Shown here one piece after another: positions 42,039-50,917 of a DNA stretch of 64,000 nt. The stretch covers positions 1 through 64,000 of the forward strand of contig JAXLWI010000004.1 of assembly GCA_046328575.1 (NCBI GenBank), in the 5' to 3' direction. Made by a program: the position numbers and the translations under genes. Every line of letters starts with the position of its first letter. Within the stretch, counting starts at the first letter, position 1. This stretch comes from JAGOBP01 sp046328575 (GTDB taxonomy: Bacteria > Chloroflexota > Anaerolineae > Fen-1058). Under the pieces are notes generated by a model. The model was not told the origin of the DNA. It saw only the letters and a list, made by a program, of their open reading frames with translations, and made no database searches.

Positions 42039-44744
42039 CTATCGCCGTCTACTTCGCCACTTCCCCAACTCAATCGCTGCAAACACAATCACGCTCGCGC
42101 CGACGCTGACGAGTAGATCCGTGAATGCCAACGTCGTCGTCGAGAAGAACTCTTGCAAGAAGGGCACGTAGATCACCGCGAGCTGCAAGCCAAACACCGT
42201 GATCGCCATCGTCAGCAACAAGCGATTCGACAGCAACGGTAGTTTGAAGAACGAATCACGGCTCGATCGGGTAGCCAACGCCTGTCCGATCTGTGCGAAA
42301 CACAACGTGGTGAAGATCATCGTCTGCCAGTGCGGATTGCCCGCCTGCCAGTACAGCACACCGACGAGCAGCGCCAGTGCACCCGTCAACGCCCCTACCC
42401 AACCGATGTAACGTCCGAGGCCGCCCGCCAAAATGCTGTCGTTGGGATTCGCGGGCGGGCGCTGCATCACACCGCGCTCCGCCGGTTCGACACCCATGCC
42501 CAAACCCAGCAAGCCATCGGTCAATAAGTTGAGCCACAACAGTTGCAGCGGTTGTAACGCTAACGGGGTGCCCAACAACGGCGCGAACAACGCAACCGAA
42601 ATCTTGCCGATGTTGCCCGCGATACTGAACTTTACGAACTTGCGGATATTGTCATAGATGACGCGACCTTCTTCAATCGCCGCCACGATTGTCGCAAAGT
42701 TATCGTCGCGCAGCACCATATCCGCCGCTTCCTTTGAAACGTCGGTACCGGTAATGCCCATCGCCACGCCGATGTTGGCGCGTTTCAACGCGGGCGCATC
42801 GTTCACGCCGTCGCCCGTCATCGCCACGATGTGACCGCGCTCTTGCAGCGCCTGTACGATTTTCAACTTGTGTTCCGGCGACACGCGCGCATACACTGAC
42901 ACCTCTTCGACGACGGCCTTCAAGTCATCCATCGACATCTGTTGCAAGTCCTGGCCAGTCAACACCTGGCCGTTGGTGCTGATGCCCAACTCGTGGGCGA
43001 TGTGCCGCGCCGTCAACGGATGATCGCCCGTGATCATCACCGGGCGGATACCAGCCGATCGGCTGGTGGCGACCGCCGCTTTCACTTCGGCCCGTGGTGG
43101 ATCGATCATGCCGAACAAGCCCACGAAGATCAACTGGCTCTCGATCGCGGCGGCGTGGCCGTTATGGGTCGCCGCCGAATCGATCGGGCGCATGGCTACA
43201 CCCAGCACGCGCATACCATTCTGCGCCAACTTGTGATTGGCGATCTCGATCCGATCGCGATATTCATCCGTTAGTTCGATCGGCGCGTCATTCACCCACA
43301 CGCGATTTGACAGCGCCAGCAAGCCGTCGACTGAACCTTTCACAAACGCAACGTAGGGCGCAGACCCAGCGGTCAGTAACGCAGTCGATGACGTCTTATC
43401 AATCGCGTGCACCGTCGTCATGCGCTTGCGATCGGAATCAAACGGCACTTCACCGACACGCGGCAAAGCCCGGTCGAGATCGTGTTTCCACAAGTTGTAT
43501 TTAGCGGCGGCGACGAGCAACGCACCTTCAGTAGGATCGCCGAGCGTGTGAAACTGACCGCCCGTTTCCGCTTGTAGCGCTGCATCATTGCACAACGCGC
43601 CGCCCGTTAACAACAGCGACAACGCCGGCGATAACGTTTCGACCGGCTGCGCCACTTCATCGATGACCGGCATCTTGCGCGACATATTTTCGGTCACATC
43701 GACGCGATGCCCCGCCACGTCCAGTACGGTCACTGTCATGCGATTCTCCGTCAGCGTCCCCGTTTTATCGGAGCAGATAACGGTCACTGACCCCAGCGTC
43801 TCAACTGCCGGAAGTTTGCGAATCAACGCATTGCGCTTCAACATCCGCTTTGCGCCCAATGCCAGCGTGATGGTCACCACCGCGGGCAGACCTTCCGGCA
43901 CAGCGGCCACCGCCACGCTGATCGCAGTCATGATCATCAAGCGCCAGTCTTCGCCGCGCAACAACCCTAAACCGAAAATCAACGCCGCGACGATCAACGC
44001 GATCACGCCGATGGTCTTGCCCAACCGATCGAGCCGCCGTTGCAACGGTGTCAGTTCGTCCTTGACGTCCTGAATCAAATCGGCGATGCGGCCCAGTTCG
44101 GTTTGCATGCCAGTCGCGACGATCAGCGCCAGGCCGCGCCCGTACGTGACGATCGTACCCATATACGCGAGGTTGCGGCGATCACCCAACGGCAGATCTT
44201 CACCGCGCAGCGCGTCGGTCTGTTTCTCGATCGGTTCCGATTCACCCGTCAGTGCCGCTTCTTGAATCCGCAGATTCGTCGCTTCCAGCAAACGCGCATC
44301 GGCGGGCACGACGTTGCCCGCTTCCAACAGCACGATGTCGCCCGGCACCAACTGCGTCGCCGACACTTCGCGCACGTCGCCGTCACGGCGCACCTTCACG
44401 CTCGGCACCGACATCTTGCGCAGCGCGGCCATCGCCTGCTCGGCGCGATATTCCTGCACGAAGCCCAACAGCCCGAACAGCGCCACAATCGCCATAATCA
44501 CGATCGCGTCTTTAGCATCGCCGACGAGCACCGACACCACCGCCGCCGCGATCAGGATCAGCACCATCGTGGCGGTGAACTGCTCCCACAGGATTTTCCA
44601 CGGGTTCTTCGCACCGCGGTCGATCAGTTCGTTGGGGCCGTGTTCAGCTAATCGGCGCTGCGCTTCGGATCCGCTCAACCCGAGCGCGCTGTCCACGTCC
44701 AAGTGCTGTGTGACTTCTGTCGGTGACTGTTGATACCAGTTCAT
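42039..44744 (-). CDS. P-type cation ATPase (P2A, Ca2+/Mn2+ type)
   Basis: A 901-residue transporter, last gene behind the manganese riboswitch. Family motifs: actuator loop LTGESEP, phosphorylation site CSDKTGTLTENRM, TGDHPLTARHIAHELGI, and hinge MTGDGVNDAPALKRANIGVAMG. Helix M4 has VPEGLP. M6 has LNLLTDG with the Asn and Asp of Ca2+ site II. In M5 the site I Glu seen in SERCA (SNVGE) is replaced by Lys (GNIGK). One ion site, as in PMR1-type Ca2+/Mn2+ pumps, is therefore likely. With the riboswitch upstream, I infer Mn2+ export. ATG 44744 follows GAGGAGTGAGG. Confidence 0.92.
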   Translation of the reverse strand: MNWYQQSPTEVTQHLDVDSALGLSGSEAQRRLAEHGPNELIDRGAKNPWKILWEQFTATMVLILIAAAVVSVLVGDAKDAIVIMAIVALFGLLGFVQEYRAEQAMAALRKMSVPSVKVRRDGDVREVSATQLVPGDIVLLEAGNVVPADARLLEATNLRIQEAALTGESEPIEKQTDALRGEDLPLGDRRNLAYMGTIVTYGRGLALIVATGMQTELGRIADLIQDVKDELTPLQRRLDRLGKTIGVIALIVAALIFGLGLLRGEDWRLMIMTAISVAVAAVPEGLPAVVTITLALGAKRMLKRNALIRKLPAVETLGSVTVICSDKTGTLTENRMTVTVLDVAGHRVDVTENMSRKMPVIDEVAQPVETLSPALSLLLTGGALCNDAALQAETGGQFHTLGDPTEGALLVAAAKYNLWKHDLDRALPRVGEVPFDSDRKRMTTVHAIDKTSSTALLTAGSAPYVAFVKGSVDGLLALSNRVWVNDAPIELTDEYRDRIEIANHKLAQNGMRVLGVAMRPIDSAATHNGHAAAIESQLIFVGLFGMIDPPRAEVKAAVATSRSAGIRPVMITGDHPLTARHIAHELGISTNGQVLTGQDLQQMSMDDLKAVVEEVSVYARVSPEHKLKIVQALQERGHIVAMTGDGVNDAPALKRANIGVAMGITGTDVSKEAADMVLRDDNFATIVAAIEEGRVIYDNIRKFVKFSIAGNIGKISVALFAPLLGTPLALQPLQLLWLNLLTDGLLGLGMGVEPAERGVMQRPPANPNDSILAGGLGRYIGWVGALTGALALLVGVLYWQAGNPHWQTMIFTTLCFAQIGQALATRSSRDSFFKLPLLSNRLLLTMAITVFGLQLAVIYVPFLQEFFSTTTLAFTDLLVSVGASVIVFAAIELGKWRSRRR

Positions 44745-44787
44745 CCTCACTCCTCGAAAACTTGTTTAGGCGCTGCTGCCAGGCCCG

Positions 44788-45900
44788 CTAGGCGGTTGTG
44801 GCTAACTCTCGGCGATTCTTGTCAGCGACTTTCAACGCCGATTGAATCATCAGGAATTCGCCGACATTCTCCAGTGTAAGCAAGCCGATCAGTTGACCGT
44901 CCTGCATCACCGGCACGGTATGCACCCCAGTCAATTGTAACTTGTCCGTCGCGTCGCCCAGCAGCGTCACCGCCTCGATCGTTTGAAAGTCGCGCCGCAT
45001 GATGCTGGACACAAACCCCTGCTGACCGCGCTCGGCTAAGGCTTTCACCACATCGCCGCGCGTGACCAGGCCGATCAAGTGGCCGCGATCGAGCACCGGG
45101 AAATCCTGCTGAGACCCGGCGATGATCAGATCGGCGGCGTGCTTGATGGAGTTCTGCGGCGACAGCGTGTCGAACTGCGTCATCATCGCGCGGCTAACGG
45201 GGATGCCGCCCAACGCGCTTTTGGTCTGCACCGCACTGGCCTCTTGCGCCGCGCCCAGCCAGATGAAGAGCGCGGTGAACATCAACAGGGGATTGGTAAA
45301 GAAGCCGATGAGGCCGAACACGAAGGCGAAGCCCTGCCCTAACGCTGCGGCAGTGCGCGTAGCCTTGGCGTAATCCATGCGCATCGCCAGCACAGCGCGC
45401 AGCACGCGTCCGCCGTCCATCGGAAACGCCGGGATCAGGTTGAACAGCACCAGCGTCACATTCACCATCATCAGCCTTTCCAAAAACGAGCCTTGCGTGA
45501 CGGTGAGATTCGCGATTGGTTCCAGCGCATTGGTCAGCGTCAGAATCACAAACAGCACCGCCGCGATGACGACATTGACCAGCGGCCCCGCAATCGCCAC
45601 CCACAATTCCTGGCGTGGCTTATCCGGCATCCGCTCCAGCCGCGCCAGCCCGCCGATAGGCAACAGCGTGATGTCCTTTGTGGGGATGCCATAGCGTTTA
45701 GCGGCCAGCGCATGCCCAAATTCGTGCAGCAGCACACACGCAAACAGCGCCAGCACAAAGCCCACGCCGTTCAACAGGCCGGTCAAATTCGCGCCTGCAA
45801 TCAAATTACTGATGATCAAAAAGCCAATCAGCATCACAAATGTCGCGTGCAAATACACGCCGATTCCAGCCCATTCACCGATTTTCCATGACCATTTCAT
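44788..45900 (-). CDS. Site-2 protease family (M50) metalloprotease with two CBS domains
   Basis: A 370-residue intramembrane zinc protease. HEFGH near residue 60 and NLIPAFPMDGGR near residue 155 provide the zinc ligands. There are about six hydrophobic segments in the first 215 residues. Residues 235-355 form a tandem CBS pair (PVSRAMMTQFDTLSPQNSI and FVSSIMRRDFQTIEAVTLL), which usually binds adenosyl ligands and controls activity. This is the SpoIVFB/Rip3-like CBS subgroup. AAAGGAGTCTGGAC precedes the ATG. It lies between the CBS-only gene and the P-type ATPase. Confidence 0.9.
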   Translation of the reverse strand: MKWSWKIGEWAGIGVYLHATFVMLIGFLIISNLIAGANLTGLLNGVGFVLALFACVLLHEFGHALAAKRYGIPTKDITLLPIGGLARLERMPDKPRQELWVAIAGPLVNVVIAAVLFVILTLTNALEPIANLTVTQGSFLERLMMVNVTLVLFNLIPAFPMDGGRVLRAVLAMRMDYAKATRTAAALGQGFAFVFGLIGFFTNPLLMFTALFIWLGAAQEASAVQTKSALGGIPVSRAMMTQFDTLSPQNSIKHAADLIIAGSQQDFPVLDRGHLIGLVTRGDVVKALAERGQQGFVSSIMRRDFQTIEAVTLLGDATDKLQLTGVHTVPVMQDGQLIGLLTLENVGEFLMIQSALKVADKNRRELATTA

Positions 45901-45915
45901 GTCCAGACTCCTTTA

Positions 45916-46365
45916 CTACTCCACGTTCGCCAACATCCGAATCAAATCGATCCTCGAGATAATGCCCACTAATTCGCCGCGGCGCACCACCGGCACGCGA
46001 TGCAGATTTTGCTCAACCATCAGCAAGGTCACTTTACCTACATCGTCGTCGGCCTCGACACACGTCACGCCGGTGGTCATCACATCGGCCGCCGTATGCC
46101 GCCGGGCTGCCGCGTACACTTCATCTATCTGCTGCGAGTCAGCCCATTTTCGAAACAGGGTCGGCGCTTTCACCGCCGAAAACGGAATGCCCTTTTCCTT
46201 TAGAAACAAGTCGTCTTCACTCACCAGCCCCAGAATGTGCTGTTCATCATCGACCACAGGCACACTGCTAATCCGGCGCGTGGTTAAAATTCTTACCACT
46301 TCTTCCACCGTGGTATCGATGTGTACGACGCTCACATCGGTTGTCATGATTTGAGAAGCATTCAT
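45916..46365 (-). CDS. CBS domain-pair protein
   Basis: A 149-residue soluble protein consisting of two CBS motifs. The first is ASQIMTTDVSVVHIDTTVEEVVRILTTRRISSVPVVDD. The second is AADVMTTGVTCVEADDDVGKVTLLMVEQNLHRVPVVRRGELVGIISRIDLIRML. Such pairs sense adenine nucleotides and usually regulate a partner protein. It precedes the M50-CBS gene by 15 bases and follows htpX, so it may control one of the membrane proteases or the ATPase (inference from position). Confidence 0.88.
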   Translation of the reverse strand: MNASQIMTTDVSVVHIDTTVEEVVRILTTRRISSVPVVDDEQHILGLVSEDDLFLKEKGIPFSAVKAPTLFRKWADSQQIDEVYAAARRHTAADVMTTGVTCVEADDDVGKVTLLMVEQNLHRVPVVRRGELVGIISRIDLIRMLANVE

Positions 46366-46416
46366 CGGTCACCTCGCTAAACCCGCCGAGTGATTACATC
46401 CGCGGGTTTGCTTACG

Positions 46417-47292
46417 CTACGCCATCGCTAGTTCAACCTGCGTCATAGCCCGCAGCCGGGCCACTCGTTCTGCCGTTGGCGGGTGCGTGCGGAACAGGCC
46501 GGCCAGTCCGCCGCGCAGCGGATTGATGATGTACAGGTGCGAGGTCGCCGGACGCACTTCCATCGGCGGACGATTGAACGCAGCCCGTTCAATCTTTTCA
46601 AGCGCGTCCGCCAGCGGGTATGGATCACCCAAAATGCGCGCCCCGCCTTCGTCGGCACTAAACTCGCGCGAGCGCGAGATCGCCAGTTGGATCAGCAGCG
46701 CCGCGATGGGGGCCACGATGATCATCACCAGGCTGCCCGCCAGGCTGCCGCCTTCTTCTTCATCATTATTGCCGCTCAGGCCGCCGAAGATCAGCGCCCA
46801 CTGTGCCATATCCGCAAGCAGGGTGATGACGCCCGCAATCGTGGCAACGATGCTCGAAATCAGCGTATCGCGATGGCGAATGTGCGCCAATTCATGCGCA
46901 ATCACGCCGGCCAACTCAGCCCGATTGAGCGTCTGCATCAAGCCGGTCGTCACTGCAACAGCCGCGTGCTGCGGATCGCGGCCGGTGGCAAAGGCATTAG
47001 GCTGCGGCGTATCCATCACGTAGACACGAGGCTTGGGAATACCCGCGTTCTCTGACAACACTGCCACAATGCGATGCAGTTCCGGCTGTTCGAATTCATC
47101 CACCTCGCGCGCGCCGCTGAACTTCAACGCGATCTTGTCCGAATACCACCACGCGCCCAGGTTGAGCGCAGCAGCCAGGCCAAAGGCGACGATCATGCCA
47201 GTCGCTCCGCCGAGCGCCGAGCCGGCCACGATCAACAACCCGGTCAAGGCCGCCAACAACAACGTCGTTTTCAGCGTGTTCCACCCGCTCAT
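46417..47292 (-). CDS. htpX: M48 family membrane zinc metalloprotease HtpX
   Basis: A 291-residue integral membrane protease involved in membrane-protein quality control. Two N-terminal hydrophobic helices are followed by the zinc motif AHELAHIRHRDTL, two more helices (residues about 150-200) and the downstream Glu ligand in REFSADEGGARI. HPPTAERVARLRAM is the conserved end of HtpX. ATG 47292 follows AGGAGGCTAAAG. The frame extends to 47385, but that part is the riboswitch terminator. First gene of the operon controlled by the yybP-ykoY element at 47349-47453. Confidence 0.93.
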   Translation of the reverse strand: MSGWNTLKTTLLLAALTGLLIVAGSALGGATGMIVAFGLAAALNLGAWWYSDKIALKFSGAREVDEFEQPELHRIVAVLSENAGIPKPRVYVMDTPQPNAFATGRDPQHAAVAVTTGLMQTLNRAELAGVIAHELAHIRHRDTLISSIVATIAGVITLLADMAQWALIFGGLSGNNDEEEGGSLAGSLVMIIVAPIAALLIQLAISRSREFSADEGGARILGDPYPLADALEKIERAAFNRPPMEVRPATSHLYIINPLRGGLAGLFRTHPPTAERVARLRAMTQVELAMA

Positions 47293-47315
47293 CTTTAGCC
47301 TCCTCTTATCCGATA

Positions 47316-47356
47316 AATAAAAAGACCACCACGGCAATGTCTGTCGTGGTGGTCTT
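47316..47356 (-). terminator. Expression-platform terminator of the Mn riboswitch
   Basis: AAGACCACCACG (47322-47333) and CGTGGTGGTCTT (47345-47356) form a perfect 12-bp stem, followed on the minus strand by TTTTTATTTATC. Its 5' arm overlaps the 3' end of the aptamer (GGCAAGACC), 24 bases before the htpX ATG. Confidence 0.92.
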
Positions 47357-47453
47357 GCCCATTTCGCTTGCGCGACTCCGATCAACCGGGGACAATGTCC
47401 CGTACTGACGATTGATCGGCCTGTACCGCCGGGGGCTACTCCCCAACCAAATT
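47349..47453 (-). ncRNA. yybP-ykoY manganese riboswitch aptamer upstream of htpX
   Basis: Read on the minus strand, the 5' part has TTGGGGAGTAGCC, the signature of the yybP-ykoY aptamer (GGGGAGUAG). A long arm is formed by CCGATCAA and TTGATCGG around CGTCAGTACGGGAC. A small GTCGC-GCAA-GCGA hairpin follows. The 3' end is GGCAAGACCACC, matching the GCAAGACC end of the L. lactis aptamer as I remember it. The class binds Mn2+ and usually turns on exporters. The terminator that shares its 3' strand fits an ON switch by antitermination. It is followed by htpX, the CBS protein, the M50 protease and the P-type ATPase. Confidence 0.85.
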
Positions 47454-47566
47454 CACAGTGATTCTACCTGATGGCATTGAATCTGTCGATGGTTAAAACC
47501 GACAATTGGCTGACAGATCGATCGGGCGGCGCGCTTTCATCTACGGTTAAACTGAGGGCATAACGA

Positions 47567-47595
47567 TTGACTTATCCTTTGGATCGGGGTATTCT
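47567..47595 (+). promoter_or_regulatory. Promoter of the GT2-rnhB transcript
   Basis: TTGACT (47567-47572), 17 bases, TATTCT (47590-47595). The start of transcription would be near 47602. The gap 47357-47566 otherwise holds only the riboswitch on the other strand. Confidence 0.55.
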
Positions 47596-47626
47596 AGCGC
47601 CGCTTAATTTTCATCTACGAGGCCCG

Positions 47627-48364
47627 ATCATCAATACCGCGCCCCTGCTGTCCATCATTATTCCAGCCTACAACGAAGAGAAGCGCCTGCCGACCAGCCT
47701 CGAACAGGTCGATCGGTTCGTGGCCGCTCAAACGTACCCGATCGAAGTCGTCGTCGTCAACAACAATAGCCGCGATGCCACGCGCCGCATCGCCGACGAG
47801 TTTGCCGCGCAGCATACATATGTCCGCGTGCTCGATCAGCCTCGGCAGGGTAAAGGCGCAGCCGTGCAAAAAGGCATGCTCGAAGGCCGCGGCGAATACC
47901 TGTTCATTTGCGACGCCGACTTTTCGATGCCCGTCGACGAGATCAGCAAGTTCATGCCGCCCAACGCCGACCACTACGACGTGGCGATCGCGTCCCGCGA
48001 GGTGACCGGTGCGCGCCGCGTCGACGAGCCGAACTATCGGCATTTGATGGGCCGCATCTTCAATCTCATCGTGCGCGTGCTGGCGATCCCCAAGATTCAG
48101 GACACGCAGTGCGGCTTCAAAGTCTTTCGGCGCGCGGCCGCCCGCGATGTCTTCACGCTGCAAACCATCGACGGCTGGGGCTTCGATGTGGAAGTGCTCT
48201 TCATCGCGCTGAAGCACGGCTACCAGTTGATCGAAGTGCCGATCACGTGGTACTACAAACCGCAGACCAAGATCAGCCCGCTGCGCGACTCGATCAACAT
48301 GGTGCTGGAAGTGATGCGCGTTCGAATGAATGGCTGGCGCGGCAAGTATGACCGGCAGAAGTAA
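47627..48364 (+). CDS. Family 2 glycosyltransferase (dolichyl-phosphate glucosyltransferase/DPG-synthase-like)
   Basis: A GT2 enzyme of about 245 residues with LLSIIIPAYNEEKRLPTSLEQ, VVVNNNSRDATRRIA, PRQGKGAAVQKGMLE, the metal-binding CDADFSMP, DTQCGFKVFRRAAA and GWGFDVEVLFIALK. This is the ALG5-like group that transfers sugars to polyprenyl phosphate. The start is uncertain. The only canonical start codons, TTG 47567 and TTG 47579, lie inside a good promoter, and the next in-frame candidates are ATC 47627 or 47630 after GAGG. The catalytic core begins directly afterwards, so no essential part is lost. It overlaps rnhB by 17 bases. Confidence 0.75.
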   Translation: MINTAPLLSIIIPAYNEEKRLPTSLEQVDRFVAAQTYPIEVVVVNNNSRDATRRIADEFAAQHTYVRVLDQPRQGKGAAVQKGMLEGRGEYLFICDADFSMPVDEISKFMPPNADHYDVAIASREVTGARRVDEPNYRHLMGRIFNLIVRVLAIPKIQDTQCGFKVFRRAAARDVFTLQTIDGWGFDVEVLFIALKHGYQLIEVPITWYYKPQTKISPLRDSINMVLEVMRVRMNGWRGKYDRQK

Positions 48365-49004
48365 AATCTCCATACCCGATCGGCCTTCGCTCGATCACGA
48401 ACGACGTTTGCACCGCGCCGGGCACGCCCTCGTCGCCGGTATCGACGAAGCGGGCCGCGGCGCCTGGGCTGGTCCTGTGGTCGCCGCCGCGGTGATCGTC
48501 GATTCCGTCCAGGCCGATCGACTGGCAGGCGTCAATGACTCGAAGCAACTCTCCGCCCGCCAGCGCGACACTCTGTACCAAATCATCGTCGATAATTGCC
48601 GCGCATTTGGCGTGGGCTACGGCACCGTCGAAGAGATCGATTCGATCGGGATTCTGCCCGCCACGCGTCTGGCGATGACGCGGGCCGTTGAAGCGCTATC
48701 GCCGCAACCCGAAGCGTTGATCATCGATGCGGTGCGCTTGCCGCACGTGGCGCTGCCGCAAAGCGTGTTCTTCTTCGCCGATTCGATTTCGCTCTCAGTG
48801 GCCGCGGCATCGATCATTGCCAAAGTCACGCGCGATCGGTTGATGATCGATCTCGACGCGCAATATCCGCGTTACGGCTTTGCCCGCCACAAGGGTTATG
48901 GCACAGCGATCCATCAAGACGCGTTACAATCGATCGGGCCGAGCAAGATTCATCGGCAGTCATTCAAACCCATCAGTCTGTTACTGGCCGATCGGCTGAT
49001 TTAA
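48348..49004 (+). CDS. rnhB: Ribonuclease HII
   Basis: Cleaves the RNA strand of RNA-DNA hybrids and removes single ribonucleotides from DNA. The 218-residue protein has the catalytic start GIDEAGRGAWAGPVVAAAV (Asp and Glu), VNDSKQLSARQRDTLY, LIIDAVRLP, the acidic/basic core DSISLSVAAASIIAKVTRDRLM and the HKGYGT motif. ATG 48348 lies inside the end of the preceding glycosyltransferase gene, so translation is probably coupled. A frame open from 48330 gives a slightly longer version. Confidence 0.93.
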   Translation: MTGRSKISIPDRPSLDHERRLHRAGHALVAGIDEAGRGAWAGPVVAAAVIVDSVQADRLAGVNDSKQLSARQRDTLYQIIVDNCRAFGVGYGTVEEIDSIGILPATRLAMTRAVEALSPQPEALIIDAVRLPHVALPQSVFFFADSISLSVAAASIIAKVTRDRLMIDLDAQYPRYGFARHKGYGTAIHQDALQSIGPSKIHRQSFKPISLLLADRLI

Positions 49005-49029
49005 TCTCACTCGTTACTTGTTAGGCTTC

Positions 49030-50142
49030 ATGGAACTCGCACTCGTTCACGATTGGCTCAATCAACTCGGCGGCGCGGAAGGCGTACTGGAAAATCTGGT
49101 GCAGATGTATCCGCGCGCGCCGATCTATACCAGCATCTACTGGCGCGATGAAATGCCCGCGCATTATCTGGAGTGGGACATTCATCCCACGTGGCTGAAT
49201 CACGCGCCCGGCATTTATCAACATCATCAGCCGTATTTTGCGCTGTATCCAACCGCCTGGTCATCCCTAAACCTCAGCCGCTACGATGTCGTGCTCAGTA
49301 ACAAGAGCGGCTTCTGTCACGGCGTGCGCACGCGCAGCAAACGCCGCACAGCGTTGCACGTTTGTTACTGCCTCGCGCCCACGCGCTATGTGTGGTCGTT
49401 CGATGACTACGCCAGCGGCGAAGGGCTGGGGCGCACCGCGCGTCTGATCATGCAACCTTTAATCGCCGCCTTGAAAAAGTGGGACTATGCCGCCGCGCAA
49501 CAAGTCGATTACTTCATCGCCATCAGCCGCGAGATTCAAGATCGTATTCGCCGTTACTACCAACGTGAATCGGTCGTCATCCATCCGCCGGTCGATATTC
49601 GCCGTTATCGTCCACAAAAAGACGTTGGCGACTATTATCTGATCGTGTCGCGGTTGATTCCTTACAAACGGATCGACCTGGCGATTGAGGCTTTCAATGC
49701 ATTGGGCCTGCCCTTGGTGATTGCGGGCAGCGGACGTGATCAAGCCCGATTGGAAAAACTGGCCAAGCCCAACGTGCAGTTTTTGGGCCGGGTCTCCGAC
49801 GCCGATCTGCCCGATCTCATTGCCCGGTCGCGCGGTTTCATCTTCCCCGGTCACGAAGATTTTGGCATCGCGCCGGTTGAAGCGCAGGCCAGCGGCCGAC
49901 CGGTGATCGCTTTCGGTGCGGGTGGCGCGCTCGACACCGTGGTCGATGGGCAAACCGGCGTCTTCTTCACTGAACCCACCATCGAATCGCTGATCGATGC
50001 CGTGCAGCGCTTTAACCAGATCGATTTCGATCCAGCCGTCATCCGCGCCAACGCCGAGTGCTTCAGCACCGAAGTATTTCGTGACAAGTTGACGCAGTTC
50101 ATCGAACAGAAATATACTGAGCACGTCGTGCACAATGCGTAG
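49030..50142 (+). CDS. Family 4 glycosyltransferase
   Basis: A 370-residue GT-B enzyme. The N-terminal domain has ALVHDWLNQLGGAEGVLENL and SNKSGFCHGVRT. The C-terminal domain has DYYLIVSRLIPYKRIDLAIEAFNALGLPLVIAGSG, NVQFLGRVSDADLPDLIARS and the donor-binding EDFGIAPVEAQASGRPVIAFGAGGALDTV with the paired Glu of GT4 enzymes. ATG 49030 begins MELALVHDW; the frame opens at 49018. It probably builds the surface polysaccharide made by the neighbouring genes. The sugar is unknown. Confidence 0.9.
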   Translation: MELALVHDWLNQLGGAEGVLENLVQMYPRAPIYTSIYWRDEMPAHYLEWDIHPTWLNHAPGIYQHHQPYFALYPTAWSSLNLSRYDVVLSNKSGFCHGVRTRSKRRTALHVCYCLAPTRYVWSFDDYASGEGLGRTARLIMQPLIAALKKWDYAAAQQVDYFIAISREIQDRIRRYYQRESVVIHPPVDIRRYRPQKDVGDYYLIVSRLIPYKRIDLAIEAFNALGLPLVIAGSGRDQARLEKLAKPNVQFLGRVSDADLPDLIARSRGFIFPGHEDFGIAPVEAQASGRPVIAFGAGGALDTVVDGQTGVFFTEPTIESLIDAVQRFNQIDFDPAVIRANAECFSTEVFRDKLTQFIEQKYTEHVVHNA

Positions 50143-50214
50143 TTCTCAACTCACAATTCGTCAGGCACAGCCCGACTTCAACGGTACACCACACATTGTG
50201 CATTGGAGTTAGCC

Positions 50215-50877
50215 ATGGAACTTCGCCTCATCTTGAGAATTCTTCTGCGGTACTGGTGGTTGGTGATCGTGCCGCCGATTTTGGTGGCGGCGATCACGCT
50301 GGTCACGTATCAAGCTCCGGCGACGTCGTACGCCACAACGCTGCGCTTCGCCGTCGGCTATCCGCCGGAAGCCAATCTCGCGACGCTGTACGATCGTAAG
50401 TATCCGGCGTGGCTAGCCTCAGAGTATATCGCGGGCGGACTCAGCGATTGGGCTAAGACTGGCGCGTTTGCGCAAGCCGTGGCCGACGATGCGGGTGCAG
50501 GTGTGACCGCCGCGGAAGTCGCCGGTTCGATCACGTCCGATCACTTACGCAGCATCGTCGTGCTCTATCTCAACGGCGGCGATGCCGAACACTTGAAAGC
50601 GATCGGTCGTTCGGCAATCAAGGTGCTGCAAACGCAAAACGGCCAGGTCTTTCCGCAAAACGGTGACGGCGCCACGGTGACGGCGCTCGACGATGTTTCA
50701 GTCGGGGCCGCGCCGCCGTCTCTCCGCACCCGGCTGGACATCCCGATCCGCATCGCGCTGGGTTTGGCCTTTGGCGTGGCGCTGGCCTTCCTCGTCCACT
50801 ATTTCGATCCGCGCGTGCGTGATCGATCGGAAGTGGAGGCGATCGGCCTGAGCATCATCGGCGAGATTCCCAAATAG
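50215..50877 (+). CDS. Wzz-type polysaccharide chain-length/co-polymerase protein
   Basis: A 220-residue membrane protein with an N-terminal helix (ILLRYWWLVIVPPILVAAITLV), an extracytoplasmic domain of about 140 residues, and a C-terminal helix (IPIRIALGLAFGVALAFLVHYFDP). This is the Wzz/YveK layout. The short cytoplasmic tail ends EVEAIGLSIIGEIPK, the link found just before BY-kinase domains in fused proteins. ATG 50215 follows TTGGAG. A second paralogous gene follows at 50948, and the separate kinase at 51676. Confidence 0.8.
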   Translation: MELRLILRILLRYWWLVIVPPILVAAITLVTYQAPATSYATTLRFAVGYPPEANLATLYDRKYPAWLASEYIAGGLSDWAKTGAFAQAVADDAGAGVTAAEVAGSITSDHLRSIVVLYLNGGDAEHLKAIGRSAIKVLQTQNGQVFPQNGDGATVTALDDVSVGAAPPSLRTRLDIPIRIALGLAFGVALAFLVHYFDPRVRDRSEVEAIGLSIIGEIPK

Positions 50878-50881
50878 CGCG

Positions 50882-50917
50882 TTGTCATTAGTCATTGTTC
50901 ATTTGTCATTTCTTAGG
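50882..50917. repeat. TGTCATTAGTCATTGTTCATT word repeat
   Basis: A stretch of GTCATT, GTTCATT and TGTCATTTC words lying just before the -10 of the second Wzz-like gene. It is very like the right arm of the repeat at 444-545, including the CTTAGG/CTAGG end. Confidence 0.6.
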
